A stretch of 47,540 bases of DNA from an uncultured Lachnospiraceae bacterium (GCA_947574135.1 CANPIM010000024.1:1-47540), one strand, 5' to 3'. Positions 15,918 to 24,286 are shown, numbered from the stretch's first letter. Notes: generated by a model from the sequence alone, not told the origin. A program made the numbers and translations.

Positions 15918-17288
15918 ATGGAAAAAGGAAAGAAAGAGACCTTATTTGAGCAGACCCCCATTCCCAAAGCCGTCCTGACCTTGTCGGTTCCCACCATTAT
16001 CAGTTCCCTTGTTATGGTGATCTATAACCTGTCGGATACCTATTTTGTGGGAATGGTAAATGATCCCATTCAAAACGCGGCGGTGACTCTGGCGGCTCCG
16101 GTGCTTCTGGCTTTTAATGCCATCAACAACCTGTTCGGCGTGGGAAGCTCCAGCATGATGAGCCGGGCCCTGGGCCGCAAAGATTATGACACGGTGTACA
16201 AAAGCTCTGCCTTTGGCTTTTACTGCGCCCTGATCTTTGGAGCTTTGTTTTCTCTGATTTATACGTCATGCAGAGGATCTTTCCTGAATATACTGGGAGC
16301 GAATACAGAGACTGTGACGGCCACGGCAGCGTATCTGAAATGGACCGTGACCTGGGGAGCCATCCCCTCTATTTTAAATGTGGTAATGGCCTATCTGGTG
16401 CGGGCGGAGGGTTCAACTCTTCACGCCAGTATCGGCTCCATGAGCGGCTGCCTCCTGAACATTGTGCTGGATCCTATTTTTATTCTGCCCTGGGGACTGA
16501 ATATGGGAGCTGCCGGCGCCGGCCTGGCAACCTTTCTCTCCAACTGTGCGGCCTGCGTGTATTTCTTTGTTCTTCTGCTGGTGAAGCGGGGAAATACCTA
16601 TGTGAATATCCGGCCCGCCATGTTCCGCCTGGAAAAGGCTATTCTTCTGGGCGTCTGTGGGGTGGGGATTCCCGCCTCGATCCAGAACCTGCTGAATGTG
16701 ACGGGGATGACGGTATTGAACAATTTTACAGCCTCCTACGGCTCGGACGCGGTGGCTGCCATGGGAATTAGTCAGAAGATCAGTATGGTGCCCATGTATA
16801 TTGCCATGGGATTTTCCCAGGGACTCATGCCCCTCATCAGCTATAATTATGCCAGCGGGGATATTAAGCGCATGAAGCAGGCGGTGAAGTTCTCCGCCCA
16901 GCTGTCTCTCATTTTTATGGGAATTGTGACCGTAGGCTACTATGTGGGAGCCGGAGGCCTGGTGACCATGTTTATGAAAAATCAGCAGATCGTAGCCTAT
17001 GGAACCCGATTTGTGAGAGCTCTTTGCCTGGCCCAGCCCTTCCTGGCCATGGATTTTTTGGCTGTAGGTATTTTCCAGGCCTGCGGTATGGGACAAAAGG
17101 CTCTTGTCTTTGCCCTGCTGCGCAAGATCGCCCTGGAGATCCCGGCCCTGTTTCTTCTGGACTGGCTGTTCCCCTTATACGGGCTCGCCTACGCCCAGCT
17201 GACGGCAGAGCTGGTGCTGGCTGTGGTGGCCGTGTTTGTGCTGATGCAGATCTTTAGGCGGCTGGAGAGCGGAAGATATGCAGAATAG
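15918..17288 (+). CDS. MATE-family multidrug/cation exporter
   Basis: 456 residues, 12 predicted membrane helices in two six-helix halves, the normal MATE size. The N-terminus (TPIPKAVLTLSVPTIISSLVMVIYN, in which LSVPTIISS leads into helix 1) and the VRAEGSTLHASIGSM segment are typical of the DinF/NorM-like branch in Firmicutes. It probably exports drugs or metabolites in exchange for Na+ or H+. A GGAAGG site precedes the ATG. It has its own promoter; the following amidohydrolase could be co-transcribed. Confidence 0.9.
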   Translation: MEKGKKETLFEQTPIPKAVLTLSVPTIISSLVMVIYNLSDTYFVGMVNDPIQNAAVTLAAPVLLAFNAINNLFGVGSSSMMSRALGRKDYDTVYKSSAFGFYCALIFGALFSLIYTSCRGSFLNILGANTETVTATAAYLKWTVTWGAIPSILNVVMAYLVRAEGSTLHASIGSMSGCLLNIVLDPIFILPWGLNMGAAGAGLATFLSNCAACVYFFVLLLVKRGNTYVNIRPAMFRLEKAILLGVCGVGIPASIQNLLNVTGMTVLNNFTASYGSDAVAAMGISQKISMVPMYIAMGFSQGLMPLISYNYASGDIKRMKQAVKFSAQLSLIFMGIVTVGYYVGAGGLVTMFMKNQQIVAYGTRFVRALCLAQPFLAMDFLAVGIFQACGMGQKALVFALLRKIALEIPALFLLDWLFPLYGLAYAQLTAELVLAVVAVFVLMQIFRRLESGRYAE

Positions 17289-17315
17289 TGTCTGCATGCC
17301 AAGGGGAGAAGACGT

Positions 17316-17387
17316 ATGAGGGAAGCAGAGATTTTTCTCGATCCTGAAGAATTGTGGATGGAAAGAATAAGGAAAGGAATGGCGTGA
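17316..17387 (+). CDS. possible 23-residue ORF ahead of the amidohydrolase
   Basis: A short frame with a good ribosome binding site (GGGGAG seven bases before ATG). It encodes an acidic/basic amphipathic peptide beginning MREAEIFLDPEELW. It stops four bases before the amidohydrolase ATG, which itself lacks a well-spaced site, so the short frame may couple its translation. No family is recognised; it may be only a coupling leader. Confidence 0.35.
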   Translation: MREAEIFLDPEELWMERIRKGMA

Positions 17388-17391
17388 GACT

Positions 17392-18243
17392 ATGGAAGAT
17401 CAGACAACGTATCTGCAGGACTATAAGCGTCGCAGAATCATAGACGCCCACCTGCACTTCAATCCGGAGGAGCCCTACTTCTCCCAGATTGCCCGGGAAG
17501 CGGGCCATGTAAACAGCTGGGAGCACCTGCAGGAGGAATACGCGCGATTAGGGTATGTGGGAGGTATTGTCATGGGAAATCGGAGCCTGAACATAAAGGA
17601 CCATGACTATCCCGGACCTCTGTGGTACTGCGTAGGTCTTGACCGGGAATACCTGGGGGGCAATTCCCTGGAGCAGGCGGCGCCTCTAATCGAGGAAAAT
17701 TTAAGAAATTCCCGGTGCGTGGGCATCAAGCTGTACCCGGGTTATGATCCCTGCTATATTTACGAAGCGGCCTATGAACCTGTCTATGAGCTGGCCAAGC
17801 AGTATGGCAAGCCTGTGGCTGTCCACACCGGGGAGACGGCAGGACAGGGCGCTCTGCTGAAATACTGCCATCCCCTGACTCTGGATGAGGTGGCGGTCCG
17901 TCATCCCCATCTGCAGCTGGTTATGTGTCATTTTGGAAATCCCTGGCTCATGGATGCGGCGGCAGTGGTGGATAAAAATGAGAATGTGGCTCTGGATTTG
18001 TCCGGGCTTCTGGAAGGCCGGTTTTCTGTGGAAACCCTTTTTCGGAAAAAACATGGATACCTGGAGCAGCTGCGGGGATGGCTGGATTATCTGGATAATT
18101 ATGATGACGTCATGTTCGGCACGGACTGGCCTCTGGTGAATCTGGAGGAGTACGTGAACTTTATCGAAAGGCTCATTCCAGAGGAGGAGCAGGAGAAGGT
18201 GTTTTTCTCCAACGCCAATCGGATTTATGGACTGGGGCTGTGA
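17392..18243 (+). CDS. amidohydrolase-2 family metal-dependent hydrolase
   Basis: 283-residue TIM-barrel hydrolase or decarboxylase of the amidohydrolase-2 (PF04909) type. Motifs: the N-terminal metal-binding IIDAHLHFN, the barrel strands VGIKLYPGYDP and VAVHTGE (third His), CHFGNPW, and the C-terminal FGTDWPL with the catalytic Asp. Length is normal. The substrate cannot be assigned; relatives act on aromatic acids or lactones. It follows MATE gene 1 and ends by overlapping an in-frame GTG of the next gene. Confidence 0.88.
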   Translation: MEDQTTYLQDYKRRRIIDAHLHFNPEEPYFSQIAREAGHVNSWEHLQEEYARLGYVGGIVMGNRSLNIKDHDYPGPLWYCVGLDREYLGGNSLEQAAPLIEENLRNSRCVGIKLYPGYDPCYIYEAAYEPVYELAKQYGKPVAVHTGETAGQGALLKYCHPLTLDEVAVRHPHLQLVMCHFGNPWLMDAAAVVDKNENVALDLSGLLEGRFSVETLFRKKHGYLEQLRGWLDYLDNYDDVMFGTDWPLVNLEEYVNFIERLIPEEEQEKVFFSNANRIYGLGL

Positions 18244-18257
18244 AGGGAGACCAGGAT

Positions 18258-19079
18258 ATGGAACAGATAGAATTTCTGAACGCATTAAAGCAGTTGTCAA
18301 AGAAGGCGGAAATCCAGGGAAATTCCCTGTCCAAGGAGGAGGTTCAGGCCTTTTTCGGGGGTTTTTCCCTGCAGGAGGAGCAGCTGAGCCTGGTCTATGA
18401 CTATCTGTCGGCGCAAAAGATTCGGGTTTTGGGCCACGAACCGGGAGCCAATCAGGAAGGGCAGAAGGATGGAAACGAGGAGAGCCCGAACAAGGAGAGC
18501 CCCAAGGAGGAGGCAGCGTCCTACACCCGGGAGGAGCTTCATTTTCTCCAGAGCTATCAGAGAGACCTGAGAGCCTTTGCCCAGATGGAGGCGGAAGCCC
18601 TGGAGGAGCTTTTGCAGCGGGTGGAACAGGGGGACGCTCTCGCCAAATCTCAGGCCACAGAGCAGTTTCTTTCTCATGTGCTGGAGCAGGCAAAGGATCT
18701 TCACGGAAGAGGGCTCCCTCTGGAGGATCTGGTACAGGAGGGGAATGTGGGACTTATGCTGTGCCTGGAGACTCTGGGTCTGCGGGAGGATGGAATCCCC
18801 GCTGTTCGGTATGTGCAGCAGGAAATTCGCCAGGCCATGGAAGAGGCTCTGGAAGAGGATGTAAATATGCGCCAAAAAGGCAATGAGATTGCCGACCGGG
18901 TCAACCGGCTTAGTGACAGCATCCAGTTGCTCACCGAGGAGATGGAGCGGCAGGTGACCCCGGAGGAGTTGTCGGCCTTTTTGGATATGAGCGTGGAGGA
19001 GATCCAGGATATCCTTAAGCTGGCTGGGGATGGGGTGGAGTTGGCGGATGGCAAAGGGACACTTCCGAAAATTTTGTAA
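18258..19079 (+). CDS. degenerate sigma-70 paralogue lacking region 4
   Basis: 273 residues. The N-terminal about 55 residues look like region 1.1 of a primary sigma factor (SLSKEEVQAFF...LVYDYLSAQKIRV). A Glu/Lys linker follows. Region 1.2/2 is recognisable (ELLQRVEQGDALAKSQATEQ, HGRGLPLEDLVQEGNVGLM), as is region 3 (ADRVNRLSDSIQLL...TPEELSAFLDMSVEEIQDILKLA). The region 2.3-2.4 aromatic residues needed for -10 opening are replaced (YVQQEIRQAMEEALEE), and region 4 is absent. I therefore expect core-polymerase binding without normal promoter recognition. ATG 18258 has GGGAG upstream; a GTG at 18240 is also open. Confidence 0.75.
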   Translation: MEQIEFLNALKQLSKKAEIQGNSLSKEEVQAFFGGFSLQEEQLSLVYDYLSAQKIRVLGHEPGANQEGQKDGNEESPNKESPKEEAASYTREELHFLQSYQRDLRAFAQMEAEALEELLQRVEQGDALAKSQATEQFLSHVLEQAKDLHGRGLPLEDLVQEGNVGLMLCLETLGLREDGIPAVRYVQQEIRQAMEEALEEDVNMRQKGNEIADRVNRLSDSIQLLTEEMERQVTPEELSAFLDMSVEEIQDILKLAGDGVELADGKGTLPKIL

Positions 19080-19083
19080 CTCT

Positions 19084-20031
19084 TTAAAAGTTTTTCTTGA
19101 TTTCATTTAGAATAGAAATAGCGGAAACCGTCATTTTCTCTGTCATAATAGGGCTCTCCAGGAGCCCTTTTTCCATGCACTCTCTTACATGCTCCACCTC
19201 ATAGACCAGCTCATGGTCGCAGGGATAGGAGAGCAGTTCCTGGGTGCTGTCAGCAAAATGAAGCACAGCCTCCCGGGCTTTCCAGTAGCTGGGAATCTCC
19301 GCGTACCCCTTTTCTCCGTAAAGATAGGCCGTGTGGCAGGTCTGGGAAGAGATGCTGGTCTTGTTGGCAGCCAGCAGGCCGTTTTCCAGCAGCAGGCTTA
19401 CCACAAACTGATCCTCCACCCCGGAGGCGCTTCTGGTGCAGAGACCCTGGGCCTTTTCTACCTTGCAGTCAAAAAGGTACTGTAAAAGCTGCAGGCTGTA
19501 GATGGCATTTCCGTACAGGGGGCCACCACCCTTTTCGGCGTCAAAGAACCAGGTGTTGTACCCGGGATCAAAGGAGCTGGAAAAATCCGCCATGGTAATC
19601 TGCCCCAGATCTCCCGCCTGAATCCGGCGTTTAAGCTCCTGCATGACGGGCAGGAAAACCACTTTCTCCGCCTCCATGAAAAACCGCTTTTTTTCCCGGG
19701 CCAGGGCAAAGAGCTCCCGGGATTCCTCCGGGGATAAGGTACAGGGCTTTTCGCAGAGCACATGGTGTCCCTTTTCCAGGGCAAGCTTTGCGTAGGAATA
19801 GTGAAGGCTGTTGATCATGGAAATGTAGATCACATCAAGGGAAGAGTCCTCCAGCAGCTCCTCGTAGCTTCCATAGGCTTTAGGCACCTGCCACAAATCG
19901 GCCTTTTCCCGGGCATTTGCAAGATCCCGGGAGGCCAGGGCGGTTACCTGGCTGTTTTTCGAGGCGTGGACCGCGGCGATAAAGCGGGGAGTGATGGAGG
20001 AGGTGCTTAAGATTCCGTAGGTCAGGTTCAT
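19084..20031 (-). CDS. Gfo/Idh/MocA-family oxidoreductase
   Basis: 315-residue NAD(P)-dependent dehydrogenase. The N-terminal Rossmann region begins with YGILSTSSITPRFIAAV. The family signature around the catalytic lysine reads HHVLCEKPCTL (EKP at about residues 96-98). The C-terminal alpha/beta domain includes GGGPLYGNAIYSLQLLQYL. The usual substrates are sugars, inositols or dihydrodiols; it cannot be narrowed. It is the last gene of a minus-strand run behind PadR. The start has AGGAAG upstream. Confidence 0.9.
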   Translation of the reverse strand: MNLTYGILSTSSITPRFIAAVHASKNSQVTALASRDLANAREKADLWQVPKAYGSYEELLEDSSLDVIYISMINSLHYSYAKLALEKGHHVLCEKPCTLSPEESRELFALAREKKRFFMEAEKVVFLPVMQELKRRIQAGDLGQITMADFSSSFDPGYNTWFFDAEKGGGPLYGNAIYSLQLLQYLFDCKVEKAQGLCTRSASGVEDQFVVSLLLENGLLAANKTSISSQTCHTAYLYGEKGYAEIPSYWKAREAVLHFADSTQELLSYPCDHELVYEVEHVRECMEKGLLESPIMTEKMTVSAISILNEIKKNF

Positions 20032-20077
20032 AGGGAAACTTCCTTTCTATTTAGTTTAGTACGCATTTCGTGTCTCA

Positions 20078-20380
20078 TTATTCTATCCCCAGCGCAACAA
20101 GGGTATCCCGAAGGAGGCGCCACTGGTTCAGCAGATCCGCCCGCTTTGTCCTTCCAGCCTCCGTAATGCGGTAATATTTTCTGGTGGGGCCGTCGGAGAC
20201 CTGACCCTCATACTGTTCTGTACAGCCTTCCCGGCATAATCCCCGGAGCAGGGCATAGATGCCGCTTTCCTGGGTGCCGGGAAAGCTTTCATGGATGCGG
20301 CGCAGGATTTCATAGCCGTATAAATCCTCAAAAGATAAAATATGAAGCAGACATAATTCAATCAGGTCCTTTTTCAACAT
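20078..20380 (-). CDS. PadR-family transcriptional regulator
   Basis: 100-residue winged-helix regulator of the compact PadR-s2 type: LIELCLLHILSFEDLYGYEILRRI, then SGIYALLRGLCREGCTEQYE, and the wing GPTRKYYRITEAGR. Such proteins repress neighbouring membrane or transporter genes in response to small molecules. A longer frame is open to 20566, but its first 62 codons are out of character. The ATG at 20380 overlaps the stop of the preceding membrane-protein gene by seven bases. Just upstream is a run of eight G (coding strand), inside the overlap region. Confidence 0.88.
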   Translation of the reverse strand: MLKKDLIELCLLHILSFEDLYGYEILRRIHESFPGTQESGIYALLRGLCREGCTEQYEGQVSDGPTRKYYRITEAGRTKRADLLNQWRLLRDTLVALGIE

Positions 20381-20703
20381 AGGGCTTCCCCCCCCGCCGG
20401 CCAGCAGCAATGTCCAGAAAGCCGTCCGTCCGAAGGAGGAGGGAGGCAGGGATCTCCAGATGCCTGCTGCCAGACCGACAAAATCAGGGCGGCGGCAAGG
20501 GCCAGCATTGCCAGGAGGAGTAGGGCAGGCACCAGGCCCTTGGGAAGGGCGTTCTTTTTCCTGCACCCACGGGCCGGACGGAACCAGACGAGAGAGATGG
20601 CGGTGCCGGTTACCAGAAGGAGCAGCAGAAGATTTTTGGGGGATTGGTAAAAGCTGGCCTTAAGTAGCATAAATTCAGGAAGCAGCAGGCAAAGGTATAG
20701 CAT
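20374..20703 (-). CDS. small hydrophobic membrane protein
   Basis: 109 codons with two or three hydrophobic segments (about 1-14, 23-41 and 56-80) and a basic loop between. No family is recognised. Its stop overlaps the PadR start, a layout often seen when a small membrane protein is paired with PadR. The last residues are encoded across an eight-G run (plus strand 20388-20395), so slippage would change the tail. There is no clear ribosome binding site at the first ATG, so the start and even the gene are uncertain. Confidence 0.45.
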   Translation of the reverse strand: MLYLCLLLPEFMLLKASFYQSPKNLLLLLLVTGTAISLVWFRPARGCRKKNALPKGLVPALLLLAMLALAAALILSVWQQASGDPCLPPPSDGRLSGHCCWPAGGEALC

Positions 20704-20736
20704 AATCTGGAGGGAGATGTCAATTCTAAGTTTGCA

Positions 20737-21504
20737 TTACATCCGGCTTACAATCAGAATCCCAGCCCCCAGCACAGTCAGCACAGCCCCGGTAGCCCGG
20801 TTCAGAGTAGCAGGCTCTGCCTTGTTGGCAAATTTCGCGGCAATCCGGGCCCACAGAAGGGTGCTGAGCACACAGAAGAGGAGACAGGCCGGATCCGGCA
20901 TGCCGCCTATGGCAAAGTGACTCACCGACCCGGTCAGGGCCGTAAAGGTCATGATAAAGACGCTGGTGCCCACAGCGGTTTTCAGCTCATAGCCAAGCAC
21001 GCTGGTCAGCAGGAGAAGCATCATCATGCCGCCGCCGGCGCCTACAAAGCCGCAGATAAAGCCCACCAGGGAGCCGCAGATCACAGACTGCCAGAAACGT
21101 TTGCGGGCAGAAACCCCGGACATGGCGGTTCTGGTGGTCATAACAGGCTTCACCAGGAATTTGATGCCCAGAAACAGGGTCATAACCATGGAGAAGCCCC
21201 CCATGGTGGTACTGGGAACCCGGCTGGATACATAGCTTCCCACCACAGTAAAGCAGAGCACGGCTGCCATCATGACCAGGCCGTTGCGGACGTCCAGGTT
21301 CTTGTTTTTACCATAGGTATAGGCGGAGATGGCGCTGGCCAGTACGTCGCTTGCCAGGGCAATGCCCACAGCCAGATAAGGCTCCATGTCCAAAAATGCA
21401 ATGAGCATGGGACTGATGACAGCGGCAGCGCTCATTCCCGCAAAACCGGTGCCCAGTCCGGCACCGATTCCGGCGATAAAACACACAATCAATTTCGTAA
21501 GCAT
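20737..21504 (-). CDS. TauE/SafE-family anion exporter
   Basis: 255 residues with about eight membrane helices in two homologous halves. Each half has a glycine-rich motif: GIGAGLGTGFAGMSAA near the start and GFICGFVGAGGGMMMLLLL in the middle. These are typical of the TauE/SafE (DUF81) family, which exports sulfite, sulfoacetate or related anions. The frame opens at 21660, but the ATG at 21504 has AAGGAG nine bases upstream and gives the expected first helix. It directly follows the marR-like gene and is probably controlled by it. Confidence 0.88.
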   Translation of the reverse strand: MLTKLIVCFIAGIGAGLGTGFAGMSAAAVISPMLIAFLDMEPYLAVGIALASDVLASAISAYTYGKNKNLDVRNGLVMMAAVLCFTVVGSYVSSRVPSTTMGGFSMVMTLFLGIKFLVKPVMTTRTAMSGVSARKRFWQSVICGSLVGFICGFVGAGGGMMMLLLLTSVLGYELKTAVGTSVFIMTFTALTGSVSHFAIGGMPDPACLLFCVLSTLLWARIAAKFANKAEPATLNRATGAVLTVLGAGILIVSRM

Positions 21505-21520
21505 AAACACGCACTCCTTT

Positions 21521-21967
21521 TTACAGACTATATAGGGGAAGGGATTTTTCTGCATTGTGGTTGGTTTTCTGGAAGAATAACTGAACCGTCTGAAGCATAT
21601 CCTCTGGAATATCCTGAAGCAGGACCTGGAAAAACTCTGCCTGCCGAAGCCGCAGGGCATTGGCGGCTGCCTCTCCGGCGTCCTTCAGGAAAATACGGTT
21701 GATGCGTCTGTTTTTAAGATCTCTTTGGATTTTCAGGAAATCCCTCCTGCGCAACCGTTCCAGGGCATTGGAGATATTGGATTTGGACAGGCCTCTGTAT
21801 TTTTCAATATCTCTGGCTGTGTTAAACTCCGGGTTGTTTTTCAGAAACAGTAGAATGTGGACCTCAATTTGAGCTAGCTGGTATTCCTCTCCCGCAGGGG
21901 CCAGCATCAGGTTGTACAGCTTTCTGCACTGGGCCATATTGGTGAGCAGATCATTGTTGATACTCAT
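21521..21967 (-). CDS. MarR-family transcriptional regulator
   Basis: 148-residue winged-helix repressor: a helical dimerisation N-terminus, the recognition segment FNTARDIEKYRGLSKSNISN, and a wing rich in basic residues (RRRDFLKIQRDLKNRRINRI). It is the first gene of the run MarR, TauE, small membrane protein, PadR, oxidoreductase. AAGGAG precedes the ATG. The AT-rich region just upstream contains three 15-bp-spaced TTGTTATA repeats that could be its own operator. Confidence 0.85.
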   Translation of the reverse strand: MSINNDLLTNMAQCRKLYNLMLAPAGEEYQLAQIEVHILLFLKNNPEFNTARDIEKYRGLSKSNISNALERLRRRDFLKIQRDLKNRRINRIFLKDAGEAAANALRLRQAEFFQVLLQDIPEDMLQTVQLFFQKTNHNAEKSLPLYSL

Positions 21968-21985
21968 GGAGGACTCCTTTCTGTA

Positions 21986-22031
21986 TTGTTATATATATAT
22001 TTGTTATATAAATAATTGTTATAAATATAAC
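21986..22031. promoter_or_regulatory. direct repeats and palindrome, candidate MarR operator
   Basis: TTGTTATA occurs at 21986, 22001 and 22016, exactly 15 bases apart. The last copy is part of a palindrome, GTTATA-AA-TATAAC (22018-22031). The position 20-60 bases upstream of marR fits autoregulation. Confidence 0.5.
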
Positions 22032-22196
22032 TATTAAAGCTATAAGGATAATACAATAAAAGGAAGGATATGTCAAGTAAAATAAATAATAAATTTAACA
22101 AGAAATGTAAAATAGCTGTAAAATACTTGAAAAATTGTACAGGAAATGAAAAATATCACAGGTTGCAATGTGGAACATGGTTTGCATTGTTTTAAC

Positions 22197-22235
22197 GTTG
22201 ATTTGGAAGGTTGATTTGGAAGGTTGATTTGGGAT
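22197..22235 (+). repeat. three 13-bp tandem repeats upstream of a -35 box
   Basis: GTTGATTTGGAAG at 22197-22209 and 22210-22222 is identical; the third copy at 22223-22235 differs in the last three positions. The array ends ten bases before the -35 hexamer of the next promoter. Confidence 0.8.
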
Positions 22236-22245
22236 GATATTTTTA

Positions 22246-22274
22246 TTGACGATGTTTTTACGAAAACCTATAAT
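22246..22274 (+). promoter_or_regulatory. promoter of the 126-residue conserved gene
   Basis: TTGACG (22246-22251), 17 bases, perfect TATAAT (22269-22274), directly below the 13-bp repeat array. Confidence 0.75.
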
Positions 22275-22324
22275 AGAAGGAACAGGAAGCCGATTATCAA
22301 GGATGCAAGGGAGGATTGGGGGCA

Positions 22325-22705
22325 ATGAATCCGAAGACATTTACAGGCACAGTTCTGGATCCCAAGGTCCTGGAGCAGGACATGGCCCAGGCGGACACCT
22401 TTTACCGAATTGCAGTGGGAAGGCAATGTATTTACTACACAGGAGTTTTTAAGGTCACCTATGTGCCTTTTTCAGAAATTGTATGGGCCTATATGCGTCA
22501 GGAGGACTGTTCTACCCGCATGTGTTGCGGCAGGGTGGATATTGCCAGCTTTTTCCTCATGGTGACAACCAAAGAGGGCAGGCAGAAAAAGGCTAACCTG
22601 GAGCGGGCGGAGGATGTAAAAGCCATCCTGGAGCTTTTGCGGCAGCGGGTTTCTGGCATTGAGATCGGATATTCCAAAGAGCGGGTAGAGAAATATCTGA
22701 AGTAG
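22325..22705 (+). CDS. conserved hypothetical protein
   Basis: 126 residues, soluble, no signal peptide or membrane helix. The pattern of strands (RIAVGRQCIYYTGVFKVTYV, then IASFFLMVTTKEGRQKKANL) followed by a terminal helix (AEDVKAILELLRQRV) suggests a small PH-like or beta-barrel fold of the kind used in uncharacterised Firmicutes proteins. I do not recognise a function. A TTG at 22316 is also open and lies closer to the GGAGG site, so the true start may be three codons earlier. It is monocistronic, with its own strong promoter and a terminator after it. Confidence 0.7.
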   Translation: MNPKTFTGTVLDPKVLEQDMAQADTFYRIAVGRQCIYYTGVFKVTYVPFSEIVWAYMRQEDCSTRMCCGRVDIASFFLMVTTKEGRQKKANLERAEDVKAILELLRQRVSGIEIGYSKERVEKYLK

Positions 22706-22775
22706 CAGCTGGGGACAGGGGTGTGTAAGATTCGCTGTCCGGGAATACAGTTGCAACAAGAAGAGAAAAGAAATA

Positions 22776-22819
22776 AAAAACAGCGCCGGGAGCATGAAAA
22801 GTTCCGCGGCGCTGTTTTT
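22776..22819. terminator. bidirectional terminator
   Basis: Thirteen-bp arms AAAAACAGCGCCG and CGGCGCTGTTTTT (22776-22788 with 22807-22819). It serves the plus-strand gene ending at 22705 and the minus-strand symporter gene ending at 22837. Confidence 0.85.
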
Positions 22820-22836
22820 ACAGGCAGATTGTTTTT

Positions 22837-24240
22837 TCAGGAGCTCTGCCCCTTTTTGCTGCGCTCATATTCCCGAAGAGAGGCCACAGCCTCTCCGGAC
22901 ATGGGCAGCAGGATGATCATGTTGAACACGGTCATGAGTCCCACGCCAATATCCCCCAAATCCCACACGAAGGTGTAGGCGGCCAGACCGCCGATAAAAA
23001 GCATGACCAGAGCCACGATCTTGTACAGGGTTTGGGAAAGCCAGTTGTCCCCAAAGAGGTAGGCCACATTGGGACGGGCATAAAACAGGATGCCGATAAA
23101 GGTGGAAAAGCTAAAAAGCCACAGGATAACAGCGATAAAGACGCCGCCGAAGGAACCCATATGGTGCTGCATAGCTGTCTGTAATAGATCCATGCCCGTA
23201 AGGCCCCCCACCAGGTCTGTGGGAGCCAGCAGCATAATCATGGCTGTGCAGCTGCAGATTACAATGGTATCAATAAACACGCCGAAAGCCTGCAAAAGTC
23301 CTTCCTTTGCCGGATGGCTGATATCAGCCGCAGCTGCAGCGCAGGGAGCAGAGCCGCTTCCTGCCTCGTTGGAGAATAGACCCCGCTTTACTCCGTTCAT
23401 GAGGACAGCCCCAAAGCCGCCGGCTGCCATCTGGCGAAGGCCAAAGGCCTCCTGAAAGATCTGGGAAAAGACAGCGGGAATGAGCCCAATATTTTTCACA
23501 ATGATAAACAAGGTGACCAGCAGATAGAATCCGGCCATAATGGGGACCACAATGTCCAGCACCTTTACGGTGGTATTTTTCCGCAACACGATAACAGCCG
23601 CCAGAATCACAAAGACAATGGTGGAGTAGAGCGGCGGAATGTGAAAGGCATTGTAGAAAGAGGAGGAAACCGAGTTGCTGATTACCTGGCTGATCCCGCA
23701 CCAGCAGATCAGACCAGACAGGGCAAAAAGGATGGCCAGAATGGATTTGCCTCCCCTTTTGGGGTTTTTCCGCCTGCGGCTGATAAAATCATGGATATAG
23801 TAGGCGGGGCCTCCCCGGTATCCTCCGTATAGAGGATCCTTTTCCTTGTAAATCTGCGCCAGCGTCCCCTCGGCAAAGGCTGTGGAGGAGCCGATGAGAG
23901 CTGTCACCCACATCCAGAACACAGCGCCAGCACCGCCTGCGGAGATCGCAGCTACTACGCCCACCAGATTGCCCATGCCCACCCGGGTCGCTGTGGAGAT
24001 GACAAGAGCCTGGACGCCGGAGATGGCGTTCTGGCTGGAATCCACCCGTTTTTCCCGGGTGATCCGCAGCATTTCCGGAAACAGACGCACCGGTAGAAAG
24101 CGGGTGCGAATGGTAAAATAGATTCCGGCAGGAATCAACAACAGTACCAGCAGGGAGAGCCCCAGAGAGCCGCCTCCCGGCAATGGGATCGTGATCAGAT
24201 CTCCCCATAGAAAATTGTAGACAACAGTAATAATCCCCAT
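22837..24240 (-). CDS. alanine/glycine:cation symporter (AGCS family)
   Basis: 467-residue Na+- or H+-coupled amino-acid importer with about 10-11 membrane helices. Family signatures are visible: TRVGMGNLVGVVAAISAGGAGAVF split between helices, the FAEGTLAQIYKEKD loop, and GLFSNEAGSGSAPCAAA later. The frame begins at 24261, but the ATG at 24240 follows AGGAGAGGG and matches the family start. It is transcribed away from a LysR regulator, which may control it. Confidence 0.92.
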   Translation of the reverse strand: MGIITVVYNFLWGDLITIPLPGGGSLGLSLLVLLLIPAGIYFTIRTRFLPVRLFPEMLRITREKRVDSSQNAISGVQALVISTATRVGMGNLVGVVAAISAGGAGAVFWMWVTALIGSSTAFAEGTLAQIYKEKDPLYGGYRGGPAYYIHDFISRRRKNPKRGGKSILAILFALSGLICWCGISQVISNSVSSSFYNAFHIPPLYSTIVFVILAAVIVLRKNTTVKVLDIVVPIMAGFYLLVTLFIIVKNIGLIPAVFSQIFQEAFGLRQMAAGGFGAVLMNGVKRGLFSNEAGSGSAPCAAAAADISHPAKEGLLQAFGVFIDTIVICSCTAMIMLLAPTDLVGGLTGMDLLQTAMQHHMGSFGGVFIAVILWLFSFSTFIGILFYARPNVAYLFGDNWLSQTLYKIVALVMLFIGGLAAYTFVWDLGDIGVGLMTVFNMIILLPMSGEAVASLREYERSKKGQSS

Positions 24241-24286
24241 AACCCTCTCCTTTTTTGTCATTTGTATGACAGATTTTAAAGCTTTC

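Larger units (their letters stand above)
21968..22324. other. divergent AT-rich control region
   Basis: A 357-base gap without a gene. The left part holds repeats next to marR (21986-22031). The right part holds three 13-bp tandem repeats and a strong promoter for the plus-strand gene. Confidence 0.7.
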
